From Erythrobacter oryzae (GTDB lineage: Bacteria > Pseudomonadota > Alphaproteobacteria > Sphingomonadales > Sphingomonadaceae): 64,000 nt of DNA. Shown here one piece after another: positions 54,510-63,373 of this stretch. The position numbers and the translations under genes are program-made. The notes under the pieces are model-generated. The model saw only the letters and a list, made by a program, of their open reading frames with translations, made no database searches and was not told where the DNA came from. Position 1 is the stretch's first letter. Each line of letters starts with the position of its first letter. The stretch spans positions 248,001 to 312,000 of the forward strand of contig NZ_JASCXI010000004.1 in NCBI RefSeq assembly GCF_030271515.1. Reading direction: 5' to 3'.

Positions 54510-54940
54510 CAGGCGTCCCCTTCCTTCAGCAGGTTGTCACCCGACATGTAGACATAGACCCGGTGGAACAACCGGTCCTTGAGGTAGAAGCGGTTGCAGT
54601 TTTCATACCGCAGCTCCTCGCCCCCGTTGGGCGTGATCAGCACGGTGAACTGCGAGCAGACCGCGTTGGTTTCCGGATCGGCGGTGTGGACGAAGTTGCC
54701 GTGCCAGATGCTCTCGAAATCGGCGAAGAGCTTGACGAACATCGCCCGGATCGCCTCGCGGCCCTGGTGGACGGTGTTGCTGGTGACTTCGGTCAGCACC
54801 GCATCGGGCGTGAAGCAGTCGAGGACCTGATCCATCACCTTGTTGTCGACCCCGTCGAAGTAACGCTTGGTGACGATATCGATATAGAAGGGATAGGGCA
54901 GCGGGCTCTGGCCGGGCCCGCCTTCAGTCCACTCGCTCAT
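54509..54940 (-). CDS. NTF2-like (SnoaL-type) protein, first of a pair
   Basis: The 143-residue protein has the same fold: ITKRYFDGVDNKVMDQVLDCF-like helix (here IVTKRYFDGVDNKVMDQVL), then HQGREAIRAMFVKLF and a C-terminal HRVYVYMSGDNLL. The stop of the racemase-family gene and the start of this gene share one base (TGATG). Its role is unknown, but strict coupling to its paralogue and to the racemase-like gene indicates one pathway. Confidence 0.85.
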   Translation of the reverse strand: MSEWTEGGPGQSPLPYPFYIDIVTKRYFDGVDNKVMDQVLDCFTPDAVLTEVTSNTVHQGREAIRAMFVKLFADFESIWHGNFVHTADPETNAVCSQFTVLITPNGGEELRYENCNRFYLKDRLFHRVYVYMSGDNLLKEGDA

Positions 54941-55683
54941 CAGTACCAGCCCTTTCGGATATCGGCGTGCTTGGGCACTTCGGGTGCGGGGAAGGCTTTC
55001 TTCGAGTGGGTGAGGCCCAGTTCGATCAGCGTTTCCAACTGCTTGTAGGCGACCTGCCCGGGATTCAGCACCGGCACCGGCAACTCGGATTGGAGATAGG
55101 CGGCCGACTGGTGCATGGTGGTCGAGCCGAGCACGATCACGTCAGCCCCGTCCTGTTCGATCGCCTTCATCGCCTCAGCCTTCAGCTTGGCGAAGACGAC
55201 CTCCTCCTTGCCCTCGAGCAGTTCGGTGACGTCGGGCCGGGTGTCGATCGAGCGCACGCTGGCGCAGCGGTGGTGCCAGCCATGATCGGTCAGCACCTTC
55301 TCGTAGAGCGGGAACCACTGCGGCCACATGGTGAGAACCGTGAACTTCTTGCCCAGCATCTGCGCTGCCGCAAAGCTCGCCTCGCCCGGGCCGACGACGG
55401 GGATGGAGAGCGCCGAGCGCAAGGGGCGCAGGCCGGAGTCGCTGACGGTATCGATCAGCACGCCCGCAAAGCCCTCTTCCTCCGCGGTCACGCCCGCCTG
55501 GAAGACCGTCCAGTCCATCAGCAAGGTGTCGTGGTAGGAATCGCCCAGCGCGGCGCCCCAGCGCACTGCCTCGAAGGTGGGCGCGAAGCCCGGACGCACG
55601 AAATCGGCCGGAAGCTGCTGCGCGCGGTTGGCGACGCCCGCTTCGTCCATTGCAATCGGCACGATGACCTTGATGCGCTTCAC
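54940..55683 (-). CDS. Asp/Glu/hydantoin racemase family protein without catalytic cysteines
   Basis: The 247-residue protein aligns along its length with hydantoin/aspartate racemases: RIKVIVPIAMD at the start, GEASFAAAQMLGKKFTVLTM in the middle and PVLNPGQVAYKQLETLIELGL at the end. The two catalytic cysteines of the family are missing. The first falls at Thr79 (DTVSDSGL) and the second at Ser187 (LGSTTMHQ). Normal racemase chemistry is therefore unlikely. I took the GTG at 55681-55683 because GGGGAG lies five to ten bases upstream; a GTG at 55689 is too close to that site. Confidence 0.85.
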   Translation of the reverse strand: MKRIKVIVPIAMDEAGVANRAQQLPADFVRPGFAPTFEAVRWGAALGDSYHDTLLMDWTVFQAGVTAEEEGFAGVLIDTVSDSGLRPLRSALSIPVVGPGEASFAAAQMLGKKFTVLTMWPQWFPLYEKVLTDHGWHHRCASVRSIDTRPDVTELLEGKEEVVFAKLKAEAMKAIEQDGADVIVLGSTTMHQSAAYLQSELPVPVLNPGQVAYKQLETLIELGLTHSKKAFPAPEVPKHADIRKGWY

Positions 55684-55717
55684 GGGCACTCCCCAGTTGC
55701 CACTCGCCGTGTGGGTA

Positions 55718-55727
55718 TTGTATACAA
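55718..55727. promoter_or_regulatory. GntR/FCD operator palindrome, left arm
   Basis: TTGTATACAA is a perfect ten-base palindrome 34 bases upstream of the racemase-family start. It fits the TNGTNNNACNA-type sites of FCD-subfamily GntR regulators. The identical palindrome occurs at 56634-56643. Confidence 0.75.
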
Positions 55728-55881
55728 AACGCGCTCGTCAAGCATTTTGCGAAATTGTGACGAGATCACCGCCGAGGTGTGTTTTTGTCACCGCACAGGC
55801 TTGCCGCACCCGCCGGCAGGCCGCACAAGGAAAGCCTATGACAGCGCGCACTTTCCTCCCGCCCATTCAGTCCGGACAGCC

Positions 55882-56565
55882 ATGAGCCGCGCCTCGGAAC
55901 GCGCCTATGCGGCGATCCGCGCGCATGTGCTGGGCGGGTCGGTGGCGGCCGGCGATCAGCTCACCGAAGACCAGCTCGCGCAGATCACCGGGGTCAGCCG
56001 TACCCCTGTGCGCGAGGCGGTGCGGCGGCTCGAGGACGAATTGCTGCTGGTGCGCTCGGACACCAACCGGCTGTTTGTCGCCGACTGGAGCAGAGACGAC
56101 ATCGAGGAGATGTTCGTGCTGCGCCAGATGCTCGAGTGCCACGCCGCCGAGCGCGCGGCCAAGCGCCTCTCGCGCGAGCAGATCGCCGCGCTCGAGGCCC
56201 TGAACCGCGAACTCACCGCCGCGGTCGAGCAGTCCCCGCCCGATGTCGCGCGCTTCCTCGAGGCCAACCGCGCCTTCCACGAGGCGATCATCGATGCGGC
56301 GCACTCGCCGCGGCTGCGGCAGCTGCTCGCGCGGCTGGTTGAGGCGCCCGTGGTGCTGCGCACGGCGCGCACCTATTCGCAGGATGACCTGCGCCAGTCC
56401 GCGCGCGATCATGACGAGCTGGTCGCCGCCTTCGCCGCGCGCGATGCCGACTGGGCGCGCGCGGTGATGGGCAGCCACCTGCGCCGCGCCTTCCACACCT
56501 TCGCCCGCGCGGTCGGCCCCAAAACCGAGGGCGCGGCCAATGATCGGGATGGCGCGGAGCCGTAA
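55882..56565 (+). CDS. GntR-family (FCD) transcriptional regulator
   Basis: The 227-residue protein has an N-terminal GntR winged helix (AYAAIRAHVLGGSVAAGDQLTEDQLAQITGVSRTPVREAVRRLE-type sequence). An FCD helical ligand domain follows, with metal-site-like segments RQMLECHAAERAA, NRAFHEAI and the late HDELVAAFAARD and GSHLRRAF. Such regulators bind small organic acids. It sits between the two divergent catabolic operons, and each has the palindrome TTGTATACAA in its promoter region. The ATG at 55882 follows a short leader; the upstream frame is not coding. Confidence 0.93.
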   Translation: MSRASERAYAAIRAHVLGGSVAAGDQLTEDQLAQITGVSRTPVREAVRRLEDELLLVRSDTNRLFVADWSRDDIEEMFVLRQMLECHAAERAAKRLSREQIAALEALNRELTAAVEQSPPDVARFLEANRAFHEAIIDAAHSPRLRQLLARLVEAPVVLRTARTYSQDDLRQSARDHDELVAAFAARDADWARAVMGSHLRRAFHTFARAVGPKTEGAANDRDGAEP

Positions 56566-56633
56566 CAACGCCGCCGCGCCATTGCGGTTCCTGCAATCTC
56601 ATGCGGCCCATGCATGATTGCAATTGTATACAA

Positions 56634-56643
56634 AGCGGGTAAT
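56634..56643. promoter_or_regulatory. GntR/FCD operator palindrome, right arm
   Basis: A second TTGTATACAA lies 41 bases upstream of the HMG-CoA-lyase-like gene and 68 bases after the gntR stop. It places the rightward operon under the same control as the leftward one. Confidence 0.75.
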
Positions 56644-56684
56644 TCAGACCGCGAAGCCCCCGCAGCAGCTACAGGCGATTCACG

Positions 56685-57593
56685 ATGTCATCCGGCACAA
56701 TCGAACTGGTCGAAGTGGGCCCGCGCGACGGTTTGCAGAACGAGCCCGACATCATTTCGACCGAGGTGAAGCTCGACCTCATCACCCGCATGATCGGCTA
56801 TGGCGCGCGCCGGCTGGAGGTGGCGAGCTTCGTCCACCCCGCCCGCGTGCCGCAGATGGCCGACGCCGAGGCGGTGATCGTGGGCCTGCCGGACCGCGCC
56901 GACTGCACTTACGTGGGCCTCGTCCTCAACAAGCGCGGCGTGCTGCGCGCGCTCGCGACGCGCGAGGGCGGCGCGCGCGGTGTCGATCAGGTCGGCTGCG
57001 TGGTCGTCGCCAGCGACACCTTCGGGCAGAAAAATCAGGGCCAGACCATCGAGCAGGGCATCGCCGAGACCCGCGAAATGCTCCGCTTCGCGCACGCCGA
57101 GGGCATCCGCGCCCAGGTCACCATCAGCGCCGCTTTCGGCTGCCCGTTCGAAGGCGAGGTGAAGCACGATACCGTGCTCAAGATCGCCGAAGCCATTGCC
57201 GAAGAGAACCCGGAAGAGATCGCGCTGGCCGATACCATCGGCGTCGGCACGCCGTGGGAAGCGGGGGAATTGTTCGGCAAGCTGGGCGAATTGCTTGGCG
57301 GCAAGATCCCGATGCGCGCGCATTTCCACAACACCCGGGGCACAGGCATCGCCAATGCGTGGGAAGCCTACAAGGCGGGCGTGCGGGTGTTCGACGCGTC
57401 GCTCGGCGGATTGGGTGGTTGCCCCTTCGCGCCGCGCGCAACGGGCAACATCGCGACCGAGGACCTCATCTACATGATGGCGCGTTCCGGGGTGGACAGC
57501 GGCATCGATCTCGACGCGGCAATCGCCGCCAACAAGTGGTTTGCGCAAGTGCTGGGGCGGGAACTCCCCTCGGCGGTCGCGCGTGCAGCATAA
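56685..57593 (+). CDS. HMG-CoA-lyase-like enzyme (DRE-TIM metallolyase)
   Basis: The 302-residue enzyme begins IELVEVGPRDGLQNEP, the metal-binding start of HMG-CoA lyases, and has AHFHNTRGTGIANAW for the metal His pair. The signature loop GGLGGCPFAPRATGNIATED carries the loop Cys. HMG-CoA lyase splits HMG-CoA to acetoacetate and acetyl-CoA; close relatives cleave other 3-hydroxyacyl-CoAs. With the CaiB-type transferase downstream, an activated branched hydroxy-dicarboxylate is a reasonable substrate. It opens the rightward operon. Confidence 0.88.
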   Translation: MSSGTIELVEVGPRDGLQNEPDIISTEVKLDLITRMIGYGARRLEVASFVHPARVPQMADAEAVIVGLPDRADCTYVGLVLNKRGVLRALATREGGARGVDQVGCVVVASDTFGQKNQGQTIEQGIAETREMLRFAHAEGIRAQVTISAAFGCPFEGEVKHDTVLKIAEAIAEENPEEIALADTIGVGTPWEAGELFGKLGELLGGKIPMRAHFHNTRGTGIANAWEAYKAGVRVFDASLGGLGGCPFAPRATGNIATEDLIYMMARSGVDSGIDLDAAIAANKWFAQVLGRELPSAVARAA

Positions 57594-57605
57594 GAAGGAC
57601 AGGGC

Positions 57606-59663
57606 ATGACTTACAGGTTGGGCGTCGATGTGGGCGGGACTTTCACCGACCTCCTGCTGTTCGACGAGGCGAGCGGCGCCTTCTGGCGGCACAAGACCCC
57701 CTCGACCCCGCACGACAGCTCGGAAGGCATCCTCAACGGGGTGAAGGCGATCATGGCCACCGCCGGGATCACGGCGGCGGAAATCAGCTATTTCCTCCAC
57801 GGCACGACCGTGGCGACCAATGCCGTGCTCGAGGGCAAGGGCGCGAAGGTCGGCCTCGTCACCACGCAGGGTTATCGCGACATCATGCAGATCGCGCGCA
57901 GCTTCGTGCCCGGCGGGCTTGCCGCGTGGATCGTGTGGCCCAAGCCGCAGCCCCTCGCCCGGCTCGAACACATCGTGGAAGTGCCGGGGCGCATGGACGC
58001 CCAGGGCCGCGAGGTCGCCCCGCTCGATGAAGACGCGGTGCGCGCGGCGCTGCGCAAGCTCAAGGGTGACGGGATCGAGGCGCTGACCGTCAGCCTCATG
58101 AACGCCTATCTGAACGGGGCGCACGAGGCGCGGATCGGGGAAATCGCGGCGGAGGAACTGCCGGGCATCCCCGTCTCGCTCTCCCACGAAGTCCTGCCCG
58201 AGATGCAGGAATACGAGCGCACGCTTTCGACCGTCGCCAACGCGGCAGTGCGCCCGGTGGTGTCGAAATATGTCTCCAACCTGCGCACCAAGCTGGAGGC
58301 CGAGGGGCTGAAGGGTCGCCTCTCGCTGCTGCGTTCGGACGGGGGCCTCATGTCGAGCCAGAAGGCTGAGGAGCATCCCGTCAACATCCTCATGTCCGGC
58401 CCCGCCGGCGGGGTGACCGGCGCGCTGTGGGTGGCGAAGAACGCGGGCTTCGAGAACATCCTGACGCTGGATGTCGGCGGCACTTCGACCGACGTCGCGC
58501 TGATCCAGGGCCTCGAACCGCGCCGCCAGCGCACCACCGAAGTCGGCCACCTCTCGGTCCGCGCTTCGGCGCTCGACGTTAAGACCGTGGGCGCAGGGGG
58601 CGGCTCGATCGCGCACGTGCCGCAGCTGACCGGCGCGCTGCGCGTCGGACCGGAGAGCGCGGGCGCGGTGCCCGGCCCGGTCGCCTACAACAAGGGCGGC
58701 ACGCTCCCGACCGTGACCGACGCCAATGTGGTGCTCGGCTACCTCCCCGAAGACCTCCTCGGCGGCAGCTTCAAGCTTGACCGCGAGGGCGCCAAGGCGG
58801 CGGTGCAGACCATCGCCGATGCGCTCGGCGTGACGCTGATGGAGGCGGCGCGCGGGATCATCGACATCGTCAACGAGAACATGTTCGGCGCGCTGCGCAT
58901 GATCAGCGTCCAGCAGGGCTATGACCCGCGCGAATTCGCGCTGATGGGCTTTGGCGGGGCCGGGCCGCTCCACGTGAATGCCGTGGCGCGCCTGATGGGC
59001 AGCTGGCCCGCGATCTCGCCTGTCTCCCCCGGCGTGCTCTGCGCATTGGGCGACGCGACCACTCGCATGCGCACCGAGACCGCGCGCAGCTTCTCCAAGC
59101 TGGCGCGCGACACCTCCATCGCCGAGCTGGTCGAGGTGCTCGACAACATGGCCGAGCAGACCCGCGGCGAGCTGGTCGCCGACGGCATCCCCGAAGAGCA
59201 GATCACCTCGCTGTTCGAAATCGACGTGCGCTATGCGGGACAGGCCTTTGAAGTGCCGCTGACGATCACGCAGGACATTCTCGAAAAGGACGGGATCGAA
59301 GGCATCCTCGCCCGCTTCGACGAGGAGCATCTGCGGCTCTTCACCTTCAATATGGACACCCCCCACGAGATCGTGAACCTGCGCGCGGTCGCGCAGGGGC
59401 AGGCCCCCGCCCTCCCCGCCGCCGAACTGCCCAAGGGCGACGGCGATCCGCAAGCCGCCAAGATTCGCGACCACGTGATGTGGATCGGCGGCGAGGAGCG
59501 GCCTGCGGTGATCTATGACCGCGCGAAGCTGCGGCAAGGCGACGTGATCGAAGGCCCGGCGATCATCACCGAAATGGATTCGACCACGCTGGTCGAACAC
59601 GATTGCCGCGCCGCCGTTGACGCGGTCGGCAACATCCTCATCACCTTGAAGACGGAGGGCTAA
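57606..59663 (+). CDS. Hydantoinase/oxoprolinase subunit A (HyuA-like)
   Basis: The 685-residue protein starts LGVDVGGTFTDLLLFDEASG, the ATP-binding motif of the ASKHA-like HyuA family. It has HGTTVATNAVLEGKGAKVGL, SNLRTKLEAEG and LDVGGTSTDVALI, and then GFGGAGPLHVNAVARLMG. Family members (5-oxoprolinase, N-methylhydantoinase, caprolactamase, acetone/acetophenone carboxylases) couple ATP use to ring opening or carboxylation. A good AAGGA site precedes the ATG. It pairs with HyuB four bases downstream. Confidence 0.93.
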   Translation: MTYRLGVDVGGTFTDLLLFDEASGAFWRHKTPSTPHDSSEGILNGVKAIMATAGITAAEISYFLHGTTVATNAVLEGKGAKVGLVTTQGYRDIMQIARSFVPGGLAAWIVWPKPQPLARLEHIVEVPGRMDAQGREVAPLDEDAVRAALRKLKGDGIEALTVSLMNAYLNGAHEARIGEIAAEELPGIPVSLSHEVLPEMQEYERTLSTVANAAVRPVVSKYVSNLRTKLEAEGLKGRLSLLRSDGGLMSSQKAEEHPVNILMSGPAGGVTGALWVAKNAGFENILTLDVGGTSTDVALIQGLEPRRQRTTEVGHLSVRASALDVKTVGAGGGSIAHVPQLTGALRVGPESAGAVPGPVAYNKGGTLPTVTDANVVLGYLPEDLLGGSFKLDREGAKAAVQTIADALGVTLMEAARGIIDIVNENMFGALRMISVQQGYDPREFALMGFGGAGPLHVNAVARLMGSWPAISPVSPGVLCALGDATTRMRTETARSFSKLARDTSIAELVEVLDNMAEQTRGELVADGIPEEQITSLFEIDVRYAGQAFEVPLTITQDILEKDGIEGILARFDEEHLRLFTFNMDTPHEIVNLRAVAQGQAPALPAAELPKGDGDPQAAKIRDHVMWIGGEERPAVIYDRAKLRQGDVIEGPAIITEMDSTTLVEHDCRAAVDAVGNILITLKTEG

Positions 59664-59667
59664 ACCC

Positions 59668-61557
59668 ATGCCCGCACGCATCATCGAACCCAACACCACC
59701 CCCTTTGCCAAGGTCGCCATCGACCCGGTGACGCTCGACATCATCGAGAACGCGCTCAGGAACGCCCGCATCGAGATGGACGCGACCCTCGTGCGCACCG
59801 CCATGAGCCCCGGCATCCGCGAACAGGGCGACGCCTTCCCGCTGATCTCCGACCCCGCGGGCAAGATGATCGTCGGCCAGTTCGGCAGCTTCATCGACGG
59901 CTTTCTGAAGCAGTATGACGGCACGATCGAGGAGGGAGACATGATCTTCCTCTCCGATCCCTATTCCTGCGGCGGGGCGGTCAGCCACTCGAACGACTGG
60001 CTGGTGCTGCTCCCCGTGTTCAAGGACGGGCGGCTGCTCGCCTATACCGCGATGTTCGGACACCAGAGCGACATCGGCGGAAGCGTCCCCGGCTCGATGC
60101 CCATCGGCGCGTCCTCGATCTTCGAGGAAGGCGTGCGCATCCCGCCGGTGAAGATCTGGAAGAAGGGCGAATACAACGAAGACCTCATGAAGCTGGTGAT
60201 GCACCAAACCCGCAAGCCCGACTGGTGTCAGGCCGACCTCAACGCGCTGATCGCCTCGTGCCGTGTCGCCGCGCGCCGCGTGATCGAGATGGCCGACCGC
60301 TTCGGTGATGACGTTTACGTCTCCGCCACGCAGGAACTGCTCGCCCGCAACCACCGCGCGATGAAGGCGCTGCTGGCGATGGCCGTGGCCGAGGAGCCGG
60401 TGAGTTTCGAGGATTACATCTGCGACGACGGCAAGGGCTACGGCCCCTACAAGATCCGCTGCACCATGTGGCGTGATGGGGACAAGGTGATCCTCGATTT
60501 CGAGGGCACCGATCCGCAATCGGCCGCCTCGATCAACTTTTTCCTCAATGAAAACATGTTCAAGATGTTCTTCGGCATCTACATGATCATGGTCTTCGAT
60601 CCGCAGATCCTGTTCAATGACGGGTTCTACGATCTGATCGAGGTGCGCATTCCTTCCGGCTCGCTCCTGAAGCCGCACTTCCCCGCCGCGCTTTCGGGCC
60701 GCACCCACGCGCTGGGCCGGATCTTCGATATCCTCGGCGGGCTGCTCGGGCAGAAGACGCCGGAATTCCTCAACGCTGCCGGGTTCTCCTCCTCGCCGCA
60801 CCTGTTCTATTCGGGCTGGGACGCGCGCGAGGATGGCAGCCGCGACTGGTTCCAGCTGTTCCAGATCGGCTTCGGCGGCATCCCCGGGCGGCCGCTGGGC
60901 GACGGGCCGGACGGGCACTCGCTGTGGCCGGGCTTCACCAATGTCCCCAACGAGTTCCTCGAACGCTACTTCCCCCTGCGGATCGAGCGCTATTCCACCG
61001 CTCCCGACAGCGGCGGGGCGGGCCTGCATCGCGGCGGCAACGGCATCCACATGACCTACCGTTTCCTCGCCGATGGCGAGATCGCGATCCACGATGACCG
61101 CTGGTTCGTGCCGCCTTGGGGCGTCAATGGCGGGCATCCGGGGGCGCGGGCGAGGAAGGTGCTGGAACGCGCGGACGGCTCGCAGGAAATCGTCGGCAAC
61201 AAGGTCGAGAGCGTGGCGGTGAAGGCGGGCGACCTCCTCCACTTCATCACTTGGGGCGGCGGCGGCTGGGGCGATCCGCTGGCGCGCGACCCGGAACTGG
61301 TCGGCCTCGAAATCCGGCAGGGACTTGTGACGCCTGAAGGCGCGCGCGCCTATGGCGTGGTCGCGGATGGCGAAGGTGTGATCGACTCCGCCGCCACCGA
61401 AGCCCTGCGCGCCGAAATCGAAGCGGCGCGCGGCGAACTGCCGCTGTTCGACTACGGCCCCGGCATCGCTGCGCTGCGGGCGAATTGCGAGGCCGAAACG
61501 GGCCTCCCTGCCCCCGTCCAACCAGTGTGGAGCACCTTGCGGGAGGCAGCGGAATGA
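59668..61557 (+). CDS. Hydantoinase/oxoprolinase subunit B (HyuB-like)
   Basis: The 629-residue protein belongs to the HyuB family. It begins DPVTLDIIENALRNARIEMDATLVRTAMSP-like sequence, then FLSDPYSCGGAVSHSNDW and GHQSDIGGSVPGSMPI, and FEGTDPQSAASINF follows in the middle. The C-terminal YSTAPDSGGAGLHRGGNGI and WGGGGWGDPLARDPELV are also typical. It works with HyuA as an ATP-dependent amidohydrolase or carboxylase. At about 630 residues it is longer than bacterial HyuB proteins of about 520-580, mainly in the C-terminal half. The stop overlaps the CaiB gene start. Confidence 0.93.
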   Translation: MPARIIEPNTTPFAKVAIDPVTLDIIENALRNARIEMDATLVRTAMSPGIREQGDAFPLISDPAGKMIVGQFGSFIDGFLKQYDGTIEEGDMIFLSDPYSCGGAVSHSNDWLVLLPVFKDGRLLAYTAMFGHQSDIGGSVPGSMPIGASSIFEEGVRIPPVKIWKKGEYNEDLMKLVMHQTRKPDWCQADLNALIASCRVAARRVIEMADRFGDDVYVSATQELLARNHRAMKALLAMAVAEEPVSFEDYICDDGKGYGPYKIRCTMWRDGDKVILDFEGTDPQSAASINFFLNENMFKMFFGIYMIMVFDPQILFNDGFYDLIEVRIPSGSLLKPHFPAALSGRTHALGRIFDILGGLLGQKTPEFLNAAGFSSSPHLFYSGWDAREDGSRDWFQLFQIGFGGIPGRPLGDGPDGHSLWPGFTNVPNEFLERYFPLRIERYSTAPDSGGAGLHRGGNGIHMTYRFLADGEIAIHDDRWFVPPWGVNGGHPGARARKVLERADGSQEIVGNKVESVAVKAGDLLHFITWGGGGWGDPLARDPELVGLEIRQGLVTPEGARAYGVVADGEGVIDSAATEALRAEIEAARGELPLFDYGPGIAALRANCEAETGLPAPVQPVWSTLREAAE

Positions 61558-62738
61558 GCGGCGCTCTGGAAGGGATCAAGGTCGTCGAAATGGGCCAGCT
61601 GCTCGCCGGCCCCTTCTGCGGCCAGCTGCTCGGCGACATGGGCGCCGATGTCGTCAAGATCGAGCCGCCGGGTGCGGGCGATCCGATGCGCAATTGGGGC
61701 CAGGGCGACGAGAAGGTCCAATGGGAAGTGATCGCGCGCAACAAGCGTTCGGTCACCTGCAACCTGCGCGTGCCCGAGGGTCAGGCGCTGGCGAAGCGGC
61801 TGATCGCCGAGGCCGATGTGCTGATCGAGAACTTCAAGCCCGGCACGCTGGAACGCTGGGGCCTTTCTCCGGCGGAACTCCACGCGGTCAACCCCGGCCT
61901 CATCATCGCCCGCATGTCGGGCTATGGGCAGGACGGGCCTTACTCCGACCGCGCGGGCTTCGGCGGGATCGGCGAGGCGATGGGCGGATGGCGCTATATC
62001 GTCGGCGAGCCCGACCGGCCGCCGAGCCGCATGGGCATCTCGATCGGCGATACCCTGTGCGCGACCTATGGCTGCATGGGCGTGCTTGCCGCGCTCCACC
62101 ACAGGTCGAAGACCGGCGAGGGTCAGGTGGTCGATTCCGCGCTTTACGAGGCGGTGTTGCAGGTGATGGAAGGCCTCGTGCCCGAATATGACCGCAACGG
62201 CGTGATCCGCGAACGCTCGGGCTCGGTGCTGAAGGGCATCGCGCCGTCGAACGTCTATACCTGCAAGGACGGCAGCTACATGATCGGCGGCAATGGCGAC
62301 GCGATCTTCGCGCGGCTCTGCCAGGCGATGGGCCGCCCGGAACTGGCGCAGGACGAGCGCTATTCGACCCACATCGCGCGCGGGATCCATCAGGACGAAT
62401 TGGACGCGCTGGTCAACGCATGGACGAGCACGCTGACGGTCGACGAGGTCGATGCGCTGATGACCGAATACTCGATCCCCGCAGGCCGCGTCTACCGCGC
62501 GCCCGAAATGCTCGCCGATCCGCACTTTCAGGCGCGCGAGGCGATCATCGAGGTCGAGACCCAGAAGCGCGGCAAGATCAAGATGCAGAACGCCTTCCCC
62601 AAGCTCTCGAAGACCCCGAGCACCATCCGCCGCCCTGCTCCCGCAGCGCCCGGGCAGGACAATGCCGAGGTCTTTGCCGAAAGGCTCGGGATGGGTGCCG
62701 AGGAGCTTGCGCGGCTGGCTGAGGCCGGGATCATCTGA
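61554..62738 (+). CDS. CaiB/BaiF-type (class III) CoA-transferase
   Basis: The 394-residue enzyme begins MSGALEGIKVVEMGQLLAGP and has GDMGADVVKIEPPGAGDPMR and NKRSVTCNLR. The catalytic Asp is in QVVDSALYEAVLQ. Class III transferases move CoA between carboxylic acids, for example from succinyl-CoA. In this operon it could charge the acid that the HMG-CoA-lyase-like enzyme cleaves. ATG at 61554 overlaps the HyuB stop; the stop shares one base with the next start. Confidence 0.93.
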   Translation: MSGALEGIKVVEMGQLLAGPFCGQLLGDMGADVVKIEPPGAGDPMRNWGQGDEKVQWEVIARNKRSVTCNLRVPEGQALAKRLIAEADVLIENFKPGTLERWGLSPAELHAVNPGLIIARMSGYGQDGPYSDRAGFGGIGEAMGGWRYIVGEPDRPPSRMGISIGDTLCATYGCMGVLAALHHRSKTGEGQVVDSALYEAVLQVMEGLVPEYDRNGVIRERSGSVLKGIAPSNVYTCKDGSYMIGGNGDAIFARLCQAMGRPELAQDERYSTHIARGIHQDELDALVNAWTSTLTVDEVDALMTEYSIPAGRVYRAPEMLADPHFQAREAIIEVETQKRGKIKMQNAFPKLSKTPSTIRRPAPAAPGQDNAEVFAERLGMGAEELARLAEAGII

Positions 62739-63373
62739 TGGGAGGCCCTTCGGCATCGGACAATTACGCAGGGGTCTATGAGGGGCGGCTCCAGCCCGGC
62801 AGCCGCCCTGCCCTGCTTATCGTCGATGTCGTGATGGCCTACCTGACCGAGGGCTCGGCGCTTTTCATGGAGACCGCTGTCGCGGCGCGTGACAGCAATG
62901 TCCGGCTCGCGGTGGCCGCGCGGGCGGCGGGCGTGCCGGTGGTGTTCACCAATGTCAGCTACAAACCGGACGGGTCGGACGGCGGGGTGTTCTACCGCAA
63001 GGTTCCTGCGCTCGCGGCCTTCATCGAGGGCTCGCCGCTGGGCGCCTTCCCGCCCGAGCTCACCCCCCAACCCGGCGAGGCCGTGTTCACCAAGCAATAT
63101 CCCAGCGCCTTCTTCGGCACCCGGCTGGCAGAAGGGCTTCGTGCCGAGGGGATCGATACCCTGCTGATCACCGGCTATTCGACCTCCGGCTGCGTGCGCG
63201 CCTCGGCGCTCGATGCGATGCAATACGGCTTCGTGCCGCTGGTGGTGCGCGAGGCCTGTGCCGACCGCCATCCGGCCCCGCACGAGGCGAACCTGTTCGA
63301 CCTTCAGGCCAAATATGCCGAGGTCATCTCCGAGGCCGAAGCGCTGGCCTATCTGGGCGGGCACACGGCCTGA
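62738..63373 (+). CDS. Isochorismatase-fold amidohydrolase (N-carbamoylsarcosine amidase-like)
   Basis: The 211-residue cysteine hydrolase has the triad Asp30 (LLIVDVVMAY), Lys119 (VFTKQYPSAFFGT) and Cys152 (GYSTSGCVRAS). The sequence style is that of N-carbamoylsarcosine/carbamoyl amidases rather than true isochorismatases. It probably releases ammonia from an amide or ureido acid made by HyuAB. It is the last gene of the operon, joined to the CaiB gene by TGATG. Confidence 0.9.
   Translation: MGGPSASDNYAGVYEGRLQPGSRPALLIVDVVMAYLTEGSALFMETAVAARDSNVRLAVAARAAGVPVVFTNVSYKPDGSDGGVFYRKVPALAAFIEGSPLGAFPPELTPQPGEAVFTKQYPSAFFGTRLAEGLRAEGIDTLLITGYSTSGCVRASALDAMQYGFVPLVVREACADRHPAPHEANLFDLQAKYAEVISEAEALAYLGGHTA

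Noticed and set aside
56688..59942. An open frame of 1084 codons on the minus strand across the HMG-CoA-lyase-like, HyuA and HyuB genes
   Set aside because: It is antisense to genes with clear family motifs and its translation is low-complexity His/Arg/Asp-rich sequence. Long antisense frames are expected with GC-rich third codon positions.
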